Shown here in pieces: positions 15,753-24,408 of a stretch of 36,323 nt of DNA. Source of the DNA: Candidatus Sumerlaeota bacterium (GTDB lineage Bacteria; Sumerlaeota; Sumerlaeia; JAFGJS01); NCBI GenBank assembly GCA_016928995.1, contig JAFGJS010000108.1, forward strand, positions 1 to 36,323, given 5' to 3'. A program made the position numbers and the translations under genes. The notes beneath the pieces were generated by a model that saw only the letters and a list, made by a program, of their open reading frames with translations, did not search any database and was not told the DNA's origin. Position 1 is the stretch's first letter; every line of letters begins with the position of its first letter.

Positions 15753-17897
15753 ATGGCAAAAGAAAACGGCGAACCAATGCCCAATTCAGCTGAACTCAGC
15801 AAAATTCGCGTGTTGCTGGCTGACGATCAGGAAGCTGTGCATCTTTTATTCCGCAAGGTGCTCTGTCCGCAATCCCCCGTCAAAACCGAGGAGCCGGACG
15901 GCGGCGCGATCCCCATTGATTTCACGATCACGACATGCACAAGCGGCGAGGATGCCGTGGAACTGACCCGGCAGGCGTTGGAACAGGATGAGCCGTTCGC
16001 CCTGGCCTTCATCGATATTTTCATGCCTCCTGGCAAGGGCGGCGAATGGGCGATGGAGCAGATCCGATCGATGGACTCTGATGTGATTCTGATTGTGATC
16101 AGCGGCGAAGACGCAGTGCAACCGAGCGAGATTGCGGCGAATGTTCCGCCTGCGGATAAATTGCTGTATCTGCACAAGCCGTTCAACCTGCTGGAAATCC
16201 GGCAGGTCGCCACGGCGATGGCGGCGAAGTGGGAATTGGACCGCCAGATGCGCGAGATTCTGTCTGAACTCGAACAACGGATCGTTGAGCGTACGCGCGA
16301 GCTGGAGACGGCGAATCAGCAGTTGACGAAAGCTCTGGAGGAGATGCGGCGCGCGGAAAAGCAACTGAGCGAAAGCGAAGAGCTGGTGCGTTTGATGGTC
16401 GCGCACGCGCCGGTCGCCATCGCCATGTTCGACACGGAAATGCGGTGCCTGATGGCCAGCCGGCGTTGGCTGGAGATCAACAATCAAACCACCGAAATCA
16501 TCGGCCAATGTTTTTATGACGTGATGCCGGACATTCCGGAAAGATGGATCAAAAGCCACATGCGCGCTCTGGACGGCGCAAGCGAGGCGTGCGCGGAGGA
16601 CCGGATTGAACGCGCGGATGGCGCCGTGGATTGGGTGCGCTGGGAGGTTCATCCATGGTACCGGGAGAGCGGCGAGGTGGGCGGCATCGTCATGTTCTGC
16701 GAATACATCAACGACCGGATCAAAGCCCGTGAAGAGCGCGAGCGATTGGAGGAGCAGCTGCACCATTCACAGAAGATGGACGCGCTGGGCAAACTGGCCG
16801 GAGGGATCGCGCATGATTTCAACAATCTGCTGCAGATCATCAATGGCAACAGCGAATTGTTGTTTAACGAGATCGGCGATCCGGTGTATCATGACAAGAT
16901 TATGGAAATCCTGAGCGCCGGCGATCATGCCGCGAGCCTGACGCGCCAGTTGCTGGCTTTCAGCCGCAAGCAAACGCATAAGCCGCGCGTGTTGGATCTG
17001 AACATCGAAGTGTCGAAGCTTGGACGCATGCTGAAGCGTCTGATCGGAGCGAGCATCAGTCTGGACATCCAGATCAATCCAGAACCGCTGATGATCCGCG
17101 CCGACGTGGGTAAAATTCAGAACGTGCTGATTAATCTGGCGATCAACGCGCGCGACGCGATGCCGCAACAAGGGAAATTGTCGATTCATACTTCAGCCAA
17201 GCATGTGACGCCGGACACGATAGGGGAGCATTTCGAACTTCCGCCGGGTGAATACGCGCAAATCATGGTTTGCGACACAGGCGTCGGCATGGACGAGCAA
17301 ATCAAATCGAGAATCTTTGAGCCGTTTTTCACCACCAAGCCGATGAGCAAAGGGACCGGGTTGGGGCTTTCCACGGTGTATGGCTTTGTGCGGCAAAACC
17401 AGGGGGCGATTCAGGTGGAGAGCGAGCCGGATAAAGGAACGACGTTTTACATCTATTTCCCGCGGCTGAGCGTGAGCGAGTTAATCGAGACGGAAGTGGC
17501 GGCGCCGGTCGCTTCTTCCATTTCCGGCAGCGAGACGATCCTCGTGGTGGACGACGAACCGTCCGTTTTGAAGATCACAGCGGGCATCTTGAAGAAAAAC
17601 GGCTATCGCGTCATCGCAGCCGAAAGACCGAAGGAAGCGCTGGAAAAGTTGAAGAGCAACTCCGGCAAGATCGACTTGATGTTGACGGATGTGATTATGC
17701 CGGAGATGGACGGCGTCCAGCTCGGCGTGCACGCGAAAGGATTATGTCCGGAACTCAGGGTGCTGTATATGTCTGGTTTTTCCGAACAAAACCTGAACGT
17801 CGGCGAGGATGTCATCGAGGGTTCGAATTTCATCGCTAAGCCGTTCACGATTAATGAACTCACCGTCAAAGTCAAAGATATGCTTGAGCGCGCTTAA
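15753..17897 (+). CDS. Hybrid sensor histidine kinase (REC-PAS-HisKA-HATPase-REC)
   Basis: This is a cytoplasmic two-component protein of 714 residues without TM helices. Domains in order: a receiver (about 12-150, acceptor Asp88 in FIDIFMPP), a coiled coil (155-210), a PAS domain (about 212-330), HisKA with [16 protein letters not shown] and phospho-acceptor His354, HATPase_c with [20 protein letters not shown] and [11 protein letters not shown], and a C-terminal receiver (about 590-712, Asp646 in [11 protein letters not shown]). It probably senses through the PAS domain and is modulated by an upstream kinase via the first receiver. No output domain is present, so a partner regulator is needed. 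ATG 15753 is chosen; ATG 15777 is possible, and an upstream start at 15597 would overlap the preceding gene. Confidence 0.9.
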   Translation: MAKENGEPMPNSAELSKIRVLLADDQEAVHLLFRKVLCPQSPVKTEEPDGGAIPIDFTITTCTSGEDAVELTRQALEQDEPFALAFIDIFMPPGKGGEWAMEQIRSMDSDVILIVISGEDAVQPSEIAANVPPADKLLYLHKPFNLLEIRQVATAMAAKWELDRQMREILSELEQRIVERTRELETANQQLTKALEEMRRAEKQLSESEELVRLMVAHAPVAIAMFDTEMRCLMASRRWLEINNQTTEIIGQCFYDVMPDIPERWIKSHMRALDGASEACAEDRIERADGAVDWVRWEVHPWYRESGEVGGIVMFCEYINDRIKAREERERLEEQLHHSQKMDALGKLAGGIAHDFNNLLQIINGNSELLFNEIGDPVYHDKIMEILSAGDHAASLTRQLLAFSRKQTHKPRVLDLNIEVSKLGRMLKRLIGASISLDIQINPEPLMIRADVGKIQNVLINLAINARDAMPQQGKLSIHTSAKHVTPDTIGEHFELPPGEYAQIMVCDTGVGMDEQIKSRIFEPFFTTKPMSKGTGLGLSTVYGFVRQNQGAIQVESEPDKGTTFYIYFPRLSVSELIETEVAAPVASSISGSETILVVDDEPSVLKITAGILKKNGYRVIAAERPKEALEKLKSNSGKIDLMLTDVIMPEMDGVQLGVHAKGLCPELRVLYMSGFSEQNLNVGEDVIEGSNFIAKPFTINELTVKVKDMLERA

Positions 17898-17937
17898 CCG
17901 GAGCGCATCTCCTTTGCAATCGCTTTAGTCAATGATG

Positions 17938-18438
17938 TCAGGGCGTTCTCGCCGCCGGAGCGGATTCTTCAAAAATGCTGGTATGGAATGGTTCGATGCG
18001 CGTCCGCACGGGATCGGCCTGGGGTTTGGGGTAATACACCAGCCAGCGTCCGACGAGATCAGTGCGCTCGCCGAAATTCAAGATGCCCACGGTCGATTCG
18101 CCGGGCTTGAGCTCGCGCACGGGCATGCGATGCTTCATGCTGCCCCGTTTCCATTTGATCAGCTCCTCGGTGGACTCAGTCCGGCCGGGCACGATGAGGG
18201 CGAAGCGTTCGGGTTGAACCGGGATCGTCACATCGAGGCCGTTGACGATCTCCACGCGCACGAAGTTGTCCTTGCCGTCGGCGCGCAAGACGATCTCATC
18301 GCGCGTTTCCGCTTGCGGTTCAAGCGAAGGCATAGGGGGAGGCAGCGATGAAACGTCAGGTTGGGCTTGATGATGCCCGCAGCCCGATCCTGAGGCGGCC
18401 AGTATGCCGGTGAAAATCAAAAATAAAATGCGGCGCAT
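17938..18438 (-). CDS. Predicted lipoprotein of unknown function
   Basis: The 166-residue protein has a signal peptide with a lipobox ending at Cys20 (ILAASGSGC). A Pro/Gln-rich linker follows, then one compact beta-rich domain (about 50-150) with RVEIVNGLDVTIPVQPERFAL and VRELKPGESTVGILNFGER. The segment looks immunoglobulin-like, as in small periplasmic lipoproteins, but I do not recognise the family. It is encoded convergently to the hybrid kinase (40 bases between stops) and downstream of the CarboxypepD-like gene. Confidence 0.7.
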   Translation of the reverse strand: MRRILFLIFTGILAASGSGCGHHQAQPDVSSLPPPMPSLEPQAETRDEIVLRADGKDNFVRVEIVNGLDVTIPVQPERFALIVPGRTESTEELIKWKRGSMKHRMPVRELKPGESTVGILNFGERTDLVGRWLVYYPKPQADPVRTRIEPFHTSIFEESAPAARTP

Positions 18439-18531
18439 GCGAAGGCTCCCTGAATGGTTGTTTTCTTACCCGTGCCATGATTCGATGCATTGTGCATATC
18501 CGCCGCCCGGCAGGCAAGTGTTTTACCGCGC

Positions 18532-21099
18532 TTACTGCGCCTGTTCCGACGGCGCTGAGGGGAATGGGGCGCGAATTTCAATCAGCTGTCCGGCGTAGTT
18601 GCGCAGATCGATGCGGCCGACATCGATGGATTCCGCGGCGTTCGCCGGGCGCAGGCGCACGTGATAAATCTGCGGAGCAAGTCCCCGCGCTTCAAACATG
18701 CCTTGCGTATCCGTCTGGAACAAGCGCCCGGTGAGCCGCATGGGATATTCCTCATCGTCGAGTTCCTCGGGTTGCCATTCGAACATCAATGCAGCCTGAC
18801 CCAACGGCAGACCGGTGCTTTGCTCATAAGCGACGCCGCGGACGGAGATGTCGCGCAGGATCAGGTCGATCGGGTTTTCGCCCGGTCGCGGCTCCACGCG
18901 CTGGAAGGTTTGATAACGTTCAGTCGAGCCGGAGATTTGCAGCGCGCCGCAAATCAGGAGAGGCTCCAGGCTGGGCAAGCGCATCACGCAACTCGGACTG
19001 CGCAACGTTTTCTTGGCCGTCCAGGGATCGCCGCTGACGGGATCGTGGCCGAAGAGGGTGATCCGCGCGCGGCCATCTTCAAGCCGCAGGCCGTCCAGCA
19101 GAACCAGCCGGATAAAGAGATACGGTTCCGGCAAGGCGCGGAATTCGATCGGAGGCGGAGTAGAACTGCTTTGAACCGGGACGCGTTGCGATTCAAAAAC
19201 ATATGGCAGCGTTCGCCCCGGTTGACGGGGCATGCAATACGCAGTCCAATCGCCGGTTGCAAGCGTGAGACGAAATGCGCCGTTGCTGTCTGTGTCCGCG
19301 TGAGCCTGGATGCGCGCGGATTCCGGCTTATCCGGGATCGTGGCGGAGAGCGCTGTCACGCGCAGATCCGGCAACGGATCGCCGTTCGGATCAACGGCCC
19401 GGCCTGACACGATTTGCGGAGGATTCACGCGAATATCTCCCATGTCCGTTGGGCTTTGCTCCGGCAGAGCGACGGACTGGCGATGGAAGTTCATGCCATC
19501 CCGCGAGGCCAGCAGCGAGTAGTCGTCGGGATGATAAAATTCGACGTTAAAACGGCCATCAGCGTCAGATATCGCGCTCGCGCTGGACGAATCCTCCTCG
19601 CCGGATCGAACGAGGACGACGATGGCGTTATCAACGGGCGCGTTGGTCTGCGTATCGATCAGGCGTCCCGTGGCAAGATTGCCGGGCGTCAGCGCCAGCG
19701 TTTGTTGCGTAATTTGTCCCGCGGCGATTTCCACTGCGACCGGGCCAGCCGCGGCATATCCGTCCGTATCGAGGAAGAGCTGATAGGCGCCGGGCGGGAT
19801 TCCGCGCAAATGCAGCGTTCCGCCTTCGGTCCGCGCGGCGCCGTCAATAACGGCCGATTGCTGCGCGTTCGCCTCCGCTGTAGACATGCGCAGTTGAAAC
19901 TCCACTTCCGCCAACGGCAGACCGGTCTGTGCGTCGGCGAGACTCAATGACAACTCCCCATTTTGCGGCAAGCGCAATTCGACATCTTCCGCCGGGAGAT
20001 CGAGCGGGGGATATTGGATTTCGGTCGAAAGCTGCAGGTCAGCGCTGGGCAATTCATGCTCTTGATGCAGTTGCACGATGCATGGATCCGGCGGCAGCGC
20101 ATCGAAAAGGAATTCGCCGTTGTCGCCGGTGAACATGGATTGGCTAGCCTCATCCAGCCTTCCGGCGCGGCGTCCCAGTGTTTGCACGGTCGCCTGGACG
20201 CCCGGTATGGCGCGGCCGTCATAATCAATGACCCGGCCGGAGAGCGAGACGGCGGGCTCCAGTTCGATCTGGATGCGTTGCGGCTCCTGTTCGCCGCTGA
20301 CAGGATTGAGCATGCGCACATCGCGCTGCTCGGCGACATAGCCCTGCGCCGAGGCGCGAATTTGCTGGAACGGCGCAAACACCTGATCAAAAAAAGCCAT
20401 GCCGTCGCTGTTGGCGATTTGCGTGCGGCTGGTCGCCATTTGATTGGCTTGGGTTCGGCTGATGATTTGCACTTGCGCGCCGGCTAGCGGACTGCCGCTG
20501 TTCTCCAGCACTTCAACGGCGAGGGCGTATCCGGAAGCGAGCGTCAGGCGGACGGCGCTCGAGGTGATCCTGCTGTCGAGCTGAACCTCCGCCGAGTGCG
20601 AAGGAGCGTAGCCCTGCGCTTCAGCGACGACGCGGAGCTGAACTTCTCCTTTATAGCGCAGCGGACCGAGTTGAAACGCGCCGTCGCCGCCGGATTGGAC
20701 GCCGAATGTTTCGGGCGCGTCCAGCAAGACGCCGAACGGCAGCGGCTCGTGCGGCTCCAGCCGGATCGCCGCGCCAGAGATTGGCGCGTTGTCTGCGTTC
20801 AGCGCGACGCCGTAGATCCAGCCTTTGCAGGTTCCATCGCCGCTGAGCGCATTGTCACCAGATGCGGTTGATGTTTGCGGTGTAGCTGTATTGCGGCCGG
20901 CGCCGTCCGGGACAAAGGTGATCGTCGGGCCGTGATCGGCGGCTGCCGGATTAACGTTGCGCGGATCCATGACAGCGCCGGCCCCGCGATCCATGTCAGC
21001 GGGTCGCGACAGCCAGAACGCGATGCAGACGGCCGCCGCCAGCACGACGCCAATGACAAGACCGGCAATCCGGAATGTGTTTTTTGCAGGTTCGCTCAT
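18532..21099 (-). CDS. Membrane-anchored protein with repeated carboxypeptidase-regulatory-like domains
   Basis: The 855-residue protein has a short cytoplasmic N-terminus, one TM helix (about 10-31), and then a large extracytoplasmic part. That part is made of repeated prealbumin/CarboxypepD-regulatory-like beta sandwiches, each opening with a GxV.D..G..IPGV-type strand: GWIYGVALNADNAPISGA, LSGRVIDYDGRAIPGV, ATGRLIDTQTNAPVDNA, VSGRAVDPNGDPLPDLRV. Downstream strands follow the usual DxxGxFxF pattern (DADGRFNVEFY, DSNGAFRLTLA). Such proteins usually have structural or binding roles at the envelope; no catalytic domain is seen. The ATG at 21099 (MSEPAK) is preferred over 21135, which adds a basic stretch. 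It precedes the small lipoprotein gene with 93 bases between. Confidence 0.78.
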   Translation of the reverse strand: MSEPAKNTFRIAGLVIGVVLAAAVCIAFWLSRPADMDRGAGAVMDPRNVNPAAADHGPTITFVPDGAGRNTATPQTSTASGDNALSGDGTCKGWIYGVALNADNAPISGAAIRLEPHEPLPFGVLLDAPETFGVQSGGDGAFQLGPLRYKGEVQLRVVAEAQGYAPSHSAEVQLDSRITSSAVRLTLASGYALAVEVLENSGSPLAGAQVQIISRTQANQMATSRTQIANSDGMAFFDQVFAPFQQIRASAQGYVAEQRDVRMLNPVSGEQEPQRIQIELEPAVSLSGRVIDYDGRAIPGVQATVQTLGRRAGRLDEASQSMFTGDNGEFLFDALPPDPCIVQLHQEHELPSADLQLSTEIQYPPLDLPAEDVELRLPQNGELSLSLADAQTGLPLAEVEFQLRMSTAEANAQQSAVIDGAARTEGGTLHLRGIPPGAYQLFLDTDGYAAAGPVAVEIAAGQITQQTLALTPGNLATGRLIDTQTNAPVDNAIVVLVRSGEEDSSSASAISDADGRFNVEFYHPDDYSLLASRDGMNFHRQSVALPEQSPTDMGDIRVNPPQIVSGRAVDPNGDPLPDLRVTALSATIPDKPESARIQAHADTDSNGAFRLTLATGDWTAYCMPRQPGRTLPYVFESQRVPVQSSSTPPPIEFRALPEPYLFIRLVLLDGLRLEDGRARITLFGHDPVSGDPWTAKKTLRSPSCVMRLPSLEPLLICGALQISGSTERYQTFQRVEPRPGENPIDLILRDISVRGVAYEQSTGLPLGQAALMFEWQPEELDDEEYPMRLTGRLFQTDTQGMFEARGLAPQIYHVRLRPANAAESIDVGRIDLRNYAGQLIEIRAPFPSAPSEQAQ

Positions 21100-21229
21100 A
21101 AGGATATTCGCCCGTTTCACGCGCTGAATGAGCATGACTCGATCGAAGCGTCATCGCAACGGCTTTTTGATGCATGCCGGGCTTGATTGCATCGCGCGCA
21201 TATGGCAACATTCCATTTTGCGCGATGCT

Positions 21230-21281
21230 GGACACGGACGGACATGGACGGACATGGACGGATACGGACGAACATGGACGG
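21230..21281. repeat. 10-bp tandem repeat, five units
   Basis: The unit GACATGGACG is repeated in strict 10-base register from 21231 to 21280: GACACGGACG, GACATGGACG twice, GATACGGACG, AACATGGACG. It lies in the divergent spacer between the CarboxypepD-like gene and yjbQ, 43 bases before the yjbQ start. No frame gives a sensible protein. Confidence 0.85.
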
Positions 21282-21323
21282 TTGCGGGCATCCGTGTAAA
21301 CTCATTCAGTAAGGCGGTTGTTT

Positions 21324-21731
21324 ATGGTGCGGACGATTTCGGTGCAAACGCGCGGCCAGGGGCTGCTGGAGATCACAGGTCAGGTGGAGGCGCTGGTGCA
21401 TGAGTCCGGCGTGCAAGAAGGGCTTTGCACGCTGCTGGCGCAGCACACCTCGGCGAGCTTGACGATTCAGGAGAACGCCGATCCATCGGCGCGGCGCGAT
21501 CTGGAGGCGTTCCTCAACCGGCTGGTTCCGGAGCACGATCCGCACTACACGCATACGCTGGAAGGAGCAGACGACATGCCGTCGCACATCAAGTCGGCGC
21601 TGACCAGCGTGACGCTTTCCATCCCCGTGCAGAACGGCCGCCTGGCGCTGGGCACGTGGCAAGGCATCTACCTCTGGGAGCACCGCAAACACCCACATCG
21701 CCGCAGCGTCGTGGTGCATGTGGGTGAATGA
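21324..21731 (+). CDS. yjbQ: YjbQ family protein (UPF0047)
   Basis: The protein has 135 residues, the normal size for YjbQ/UPF0047. Conserved blocks are TLLAQHTSASLTIQENADPS (with the family His and Asn), HIKSALTSVTLSIPVQNGRL and LGTWQGIYLWEHR followed by the terminal VVVHV. Family members form a compact trimer with a conserved His-rich pocket and show weak thiamine-phosphate-synthase activity; the physiological role is unsettled. ATG 21324 is used because AAGG lies nine bases upstream; the TTG at 21318 would be too close to that site. Confidence 0.93.
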   Translation: MVRTISVQTRGQGLLEITGQVEALVHESGVQEGLCTLLAQHTSASLTIQENADPSARRDLEAFLNRLVPEHDPHYTHTLEGADDMPSHIKSALTSVTLSIPVQNGRLALGTWQGIYLWEHRKHPHRRSVVVHVGE

Positions 21732-21761
21732 GTCTTTCGCACGTAATTTATTAGGTATCCC

Positions 21762-21767
21762 TATAAT
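21762..21767 (+). promoter_or_regulatory. possible -10 element (TATAAT)
   Basis: A perfect TATAAT lies 35 bases before the start of the AT-rich gene. No good -35 box is found 16-18 bases upstream, so the match may be chance in AT-rich DNA. Confidence 0.25.
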
Positions 21768-21788
21768 CGAAATCATTTATATTTTCGT

Positions 21789-21794
21789 AAGGAG
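21789..21794 (+). promoter_or_regulatory. strong ribosome-binding site of the AT-rich gene
   Basis: AAGGAG ends seven bases before ATG 21802, in the context TTTCGTAAGGAGATTTAAA. It is stronger than most sites in this window and sets the start of the gene that is now frameshifted. Confidence 0.7.
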
Positions 21795-21801
21795 ATTTAA
21801 A

Positions 21802-22324
21802 ATGAGATATAATAGAAAATACGCTATCGTCATTTTTGCAGTGCTCATTGTATTGACCGTTTTTGGATATACTATCACAATTGGATGGAGTGGGGCTTTC
21901 ACAGCAAAGCATATTGATGAATTAACTAATGACGCACCAATAGTACTACTCCGCTCAATATGAGGATAAAGTTGCTCTAGATATTGGACAGCAGTATTAT
22001 TATCGCTTTGCTCAATTTAAGGTTGTTGAGCAACTAAAAGGTGATGAAATCCCAACAGTAATTATCGAATCTAAAGTTGATAAAAATCTGGAAACTCATC
22101 AAACCTTTGGGAAAATATTTATGGTGGCACATGTGGCTAGTAGAGACGAAAATATTAATGAATATATACCAAACTATAAAAAGGGTGAAAAATATATACT
22201 ATGCATAAAAGAGACGGAATTTGAAGGGATTTATCGAAGAACCGCATACAGTGTATTTGAAGAAAGATATACTCCGGAATTATATGAAAAAGTTAAAAAA
22301 GCGCTTGGGATCGAAACAGAGTAG
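21802..22324 (+). pseudogene. frameshifted AT-rich gene for a small membrane-anchored or secreted protein
   Basis: The first frame encodes MRYNRKYAIVIFAVLIVL and about 35 more residues, then stops at 21961-21963. From about 21944 the +1 frame is open without interruption to TAG at 22322-22324 and continues plausibly: AQYEDKVALDIGQQYYYRF, AQFKVVEQLKGDEIPTVII, PNYKKGEKYILCIKE. Removing one base near 21950-21956 joins both parts into one protein of about 173 residues with an N-terminal signal/TM segment. The KVVEQLKGDEIP...YKKGEKYIL pattern recalls small secreted proteins of Firmicutes, but I do not know the family. G+C is roughly one third against well over half in the neighbours. It could be a true pseudogene, a sequencing error or a programmed shift. 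Confidence 0.7.
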
Positions 22325-22379
22325 GCGTTGTTTTATCGTTGAAGCATTTGCTTGATGGTTTTTTTTCAGTCACGCAGGA

Positions 22380-22571
22380 TTACGAGGCCGCCTTATTATC
22401 CTCGCCCGCAATGCTCCAAACGCACGCCCGTGAATCGCGATGGCGAACGATCGGCACGATCATCCGTTGCATTTGGATGAGGATGCGAACTTTTTCCGGC
22501 CACGGCAGGGCAGATAGCTCCTTGCGCCGCTGGCTTTTGCCCTGGATCATTTTTTCGAATGCCGGATTCAT
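22380..22571 (-). CDS. Small protein paired with the nucleotidyltransferase
   Basis: The 63-residue basic protein begins MNPAFEKMIQGKSQRRKELS and continues LPWPEKVRILIQMQRMIVPIVR. Its ATG (22571-22569) overlaps the TGA of the upstream gene (22570-22568) as ATGA, which strongly suggests translational coupling and sets the start. The pattern (R)KELAxLPxxEKxRIL-xxMQ is one I associate with short proteins encoded next to AbiEii/DUF6036-like nucleotidyltransferases; the function is unknown. A toxin-antitoxin-like partnership is an inference only. Confidence 0.65.
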   Translation of the reverse strand: MNPAFEKMIQGKSQRRKELSALPWPEKVRILIQMQRMIVPIVRHRDSRACVWSIAGEDNKAAS

Positions 22572-23062
22572 GGGTTCCATTGCCGCCAACGCTCTTCCAA
22601 TCCATGTTTTTGCACGATTGACCGGAGCATATCGTCGTCAATCGCCGCTTCTTCTCTCAGCAAACGGACTCGTTCGCGATCCTTTGTTCGTCCCGTTTGC
22701 AGGCAAATCGCGATTAAATGTTCCGCCCGCATCACGCGCGTGGGCGTGGATTCGTATTGGGTCTCAATGGCCTGTTTAAGCGCGTCTTCCAGCAATGCAT
22801 TATAAGCAGGCAAGAATTGAACGGGAACGCCTTCGATCATGACGCATTCGCCGTGCTCTTTGAATCCCATTGCATGGAGGGTTTCATAGAGCGGAGTCAA
22901 GGTTAAGATCCCTCGTTGTTCCGGGAGCAGCATAAAAACATCCAGATCGAATGTTGAAACAGGTTCCGCATAAAACATCGCCGCCATCGCGCCGCCAATG
23001 GCATACTCCGACAAGACGCCTTCTCGTTCAAGTTGATTCAGGATTTTAAGTGTTTCTTCCAT
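22568..23062 (-). CDS. Nucleotidyltransferase-fold protein (AbiEii/DUF6036-like)
   Basis: The 164-residue protein has the Pol-beta-type nucleotidyltransferase signature: YAIGGAMAAMFYAEP (Gly23-Gly24) followed by TFDLDVFM, with metal-ligand Asp39 and Asp41. The third acidic position is not obvious; the equivalent strand reads VPVQFLPAYNALLEDAL. The C-terminal half has AEHLIAICLQTGRTKDRERV, common in this group. Members of the fold include antibiotic nucleotidyltransferases, MNT antitoxins and AbiEii toxins. The start at 23062 is preferred since AAGAGA lies just upstream; the frame reaches 23095 without a ribosome site. It overlaps the small gene downstream by four bases. Confidence 0.78.
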   Translation of the reverse strand: MEETLKILNQLEREGVLSEYAIGGAMAAMFYAEPVSTFDLDVFMLLPEQRGILTLTPLYETLHAMGFKEHGECVMIEGVPVQFLPAYNALLEDALKQAIETQYESTPTRVMRAEHLIAICLQTGRTKDRERVRLLREEAAIDDDMLRSIVQKHGLEERWRQWNP

Positions 23063-23128
23063 GATCTCTTTTTTGACCAAACCTCGTTCCGCCATACTGG
23101 CGGCGTGGAAGCATCCGGCGGTATCGCA

Positions 23129-24388
23129 TCAGCTATGGATGAATTCGGAGAGCAGGGCGCCGTTGAACATTTTTTCGATGTCGCGGCGGAGCTCTTCTTT
23201 GTTGAAGCGCCAGCCGGCCTCGAAGACTTTGGCGTATTGATCGGCCAGTACGCCGCCGATGCATTGCCGCGCATGATCCCATTTGTAGAGCAACTGCTCG
23301 AGCACGCGGCAGTCGGAGTGCTGCGGGATGAAGCCGGGACCGAGCATTTCGAGGCGCAGGCGCGTGACTTCGTCCATTAATGACGGGACGATCATGTACC
23401 ACCAGCAGCCGAAGAGCATCAGGTTTTTGAATTTGCGGCTGAGCACGGTGAGCTCGTGCTGATTTTCGCGCGAGAGCATGGTGCAGAGGAAGCGGTTGCC
23501 GGGATGTTCGCGCACAAGCGCGGCGAGCGAATCGCAGTCGGAGCGGCCAAGGCTATCGCCCGCTTCGCGCAGTTCGGGATTCGTCGCGCGGTTCACGCCG
23601 ATCATCAGCGCCATGGGCATGTTGTGCTTGCGGCAGACCGGCAGCACGCATTCGCGCAGCAGGATCGAGGCCGGAGTGCTGTCCGGATAGCGCCACGAGG
23701 GCGGCAGCGAGCAGGCCATATACAGCGGCTGGATGCGTTCGACCCAGCTTTCGAGAAAGTTGCGCACGCCTTCCAGCGTGGCGGCGAAGGCCAGGTCGGC
23801 GTTGACGCCGGAGCAGCCGAGAACCTGAAGTTTCTTCCAGGTCTCTTCCCACTCAACAAGCAGCGGATCGATGCGCAAGGCGGCGACGAAGCGCGGATCG
23901 CGCTCCGGGTTGGACTCCCAGGCTTGACGCTCCGTGTCGTCGAACGGATCGTTGGTCATCACGACATGCGTGATGTTGGCCGCGCCGAAGATGCGCTCGA
24001 CCAATTCGGCCCGGCTGGTCTCGGCATAGAACCGGCGAATGGCTTGGATGTCGCGGATGTTCTTCTTGAAGCCCAGACGGCGCAGAGTCGTGACGACGCC
24101 GCGCGCGGATTCCGTCAGGGGGATGTTGCGCACGAACAGCGCGTCCCAGACGAGGTCGGCCTTGCCTTGCAGCGTCTGGCTCCAGTAGTCCTCATAGGGG
24201 AGGTCCGGCCGCAGGCGGAACATTTCGGAACGGCAGTAGTGATAATGCAACAATTCATCGATGCCCGCCAGCAGCAGTTCGCCCAGCGCGGGATCGAACA
24301 GGTGGGTGTGCATGTCAAAAATCGGGGTTTGATCGACGATTTTACGGACGGCTTTTCGCACGTCCTTGGCGGCGTCAAAATTTTTCAT
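23129..24388 (-). CDS. Glucuronate (uronate) isomerase-like amidohydrolase-fold protein
   Basis: The 419-residue protein resembles the UxaC family, which interconverts uronates and ketouronates in a TIM barrel. Visible features are the metal-binding HxH in IFDMHTHLFDP (His27 and His29), a YWSQTLQG region, GDSLGRSDCDSLAALV, LMLFGCWWYMIVPSLMDEV and PQHSDCRVLEQLLYKWDHARQ in places where UxaC has its own WW, SR and RH motifs. The canonical MQLHIG strand is replaced by MPMALMIGVNRATN. It is somewhat shorter than typical UxaC (about 470). Without other uronate genes nearby, the substrate is uncertain. It lies 20 bases after the LptD-like gene and may be cotranscribed with it. Confidence 0.7.
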   Translation of the reverse strand: MKNFDAAKDVRKAVRKIVDQTPIFDMHTHLFDPALGELLLAGIDELLHYHYCRSEMFRLRPDLPYEDYWSQTLQGKADLVWDALFVRNIPLTESARGVVTTLRRLGFKKNIRDIQAIRRFYAETSRAELVERIFGAANITHVVMTNDPFDDTERQAWESNPERDPRFVAALRIDPLLVEWEETWKKLQVLGCSGVNADLAFAATLEGVRNFLESWVERIQPLYMACSLPPSWRYPDSTPASILLRECVLPVCRKHNMPMALMIGVNRATNPELREAGDSLGRSDCDSLAALVREHPGNRFLCTMLSRENQHELTVLSRKFKNLMLFGCWWYMIVPSLMDEVTRLRLEMLGPGFIPQHSDCRVLEQLLYKWDHARQCIGGVLADQYAKVFEAGWRFNKEELRRDIEKMFNGALLSEFIHS

Positions 24389-24408
24389 ACGGAACGTCTT
24401 TCATGACA

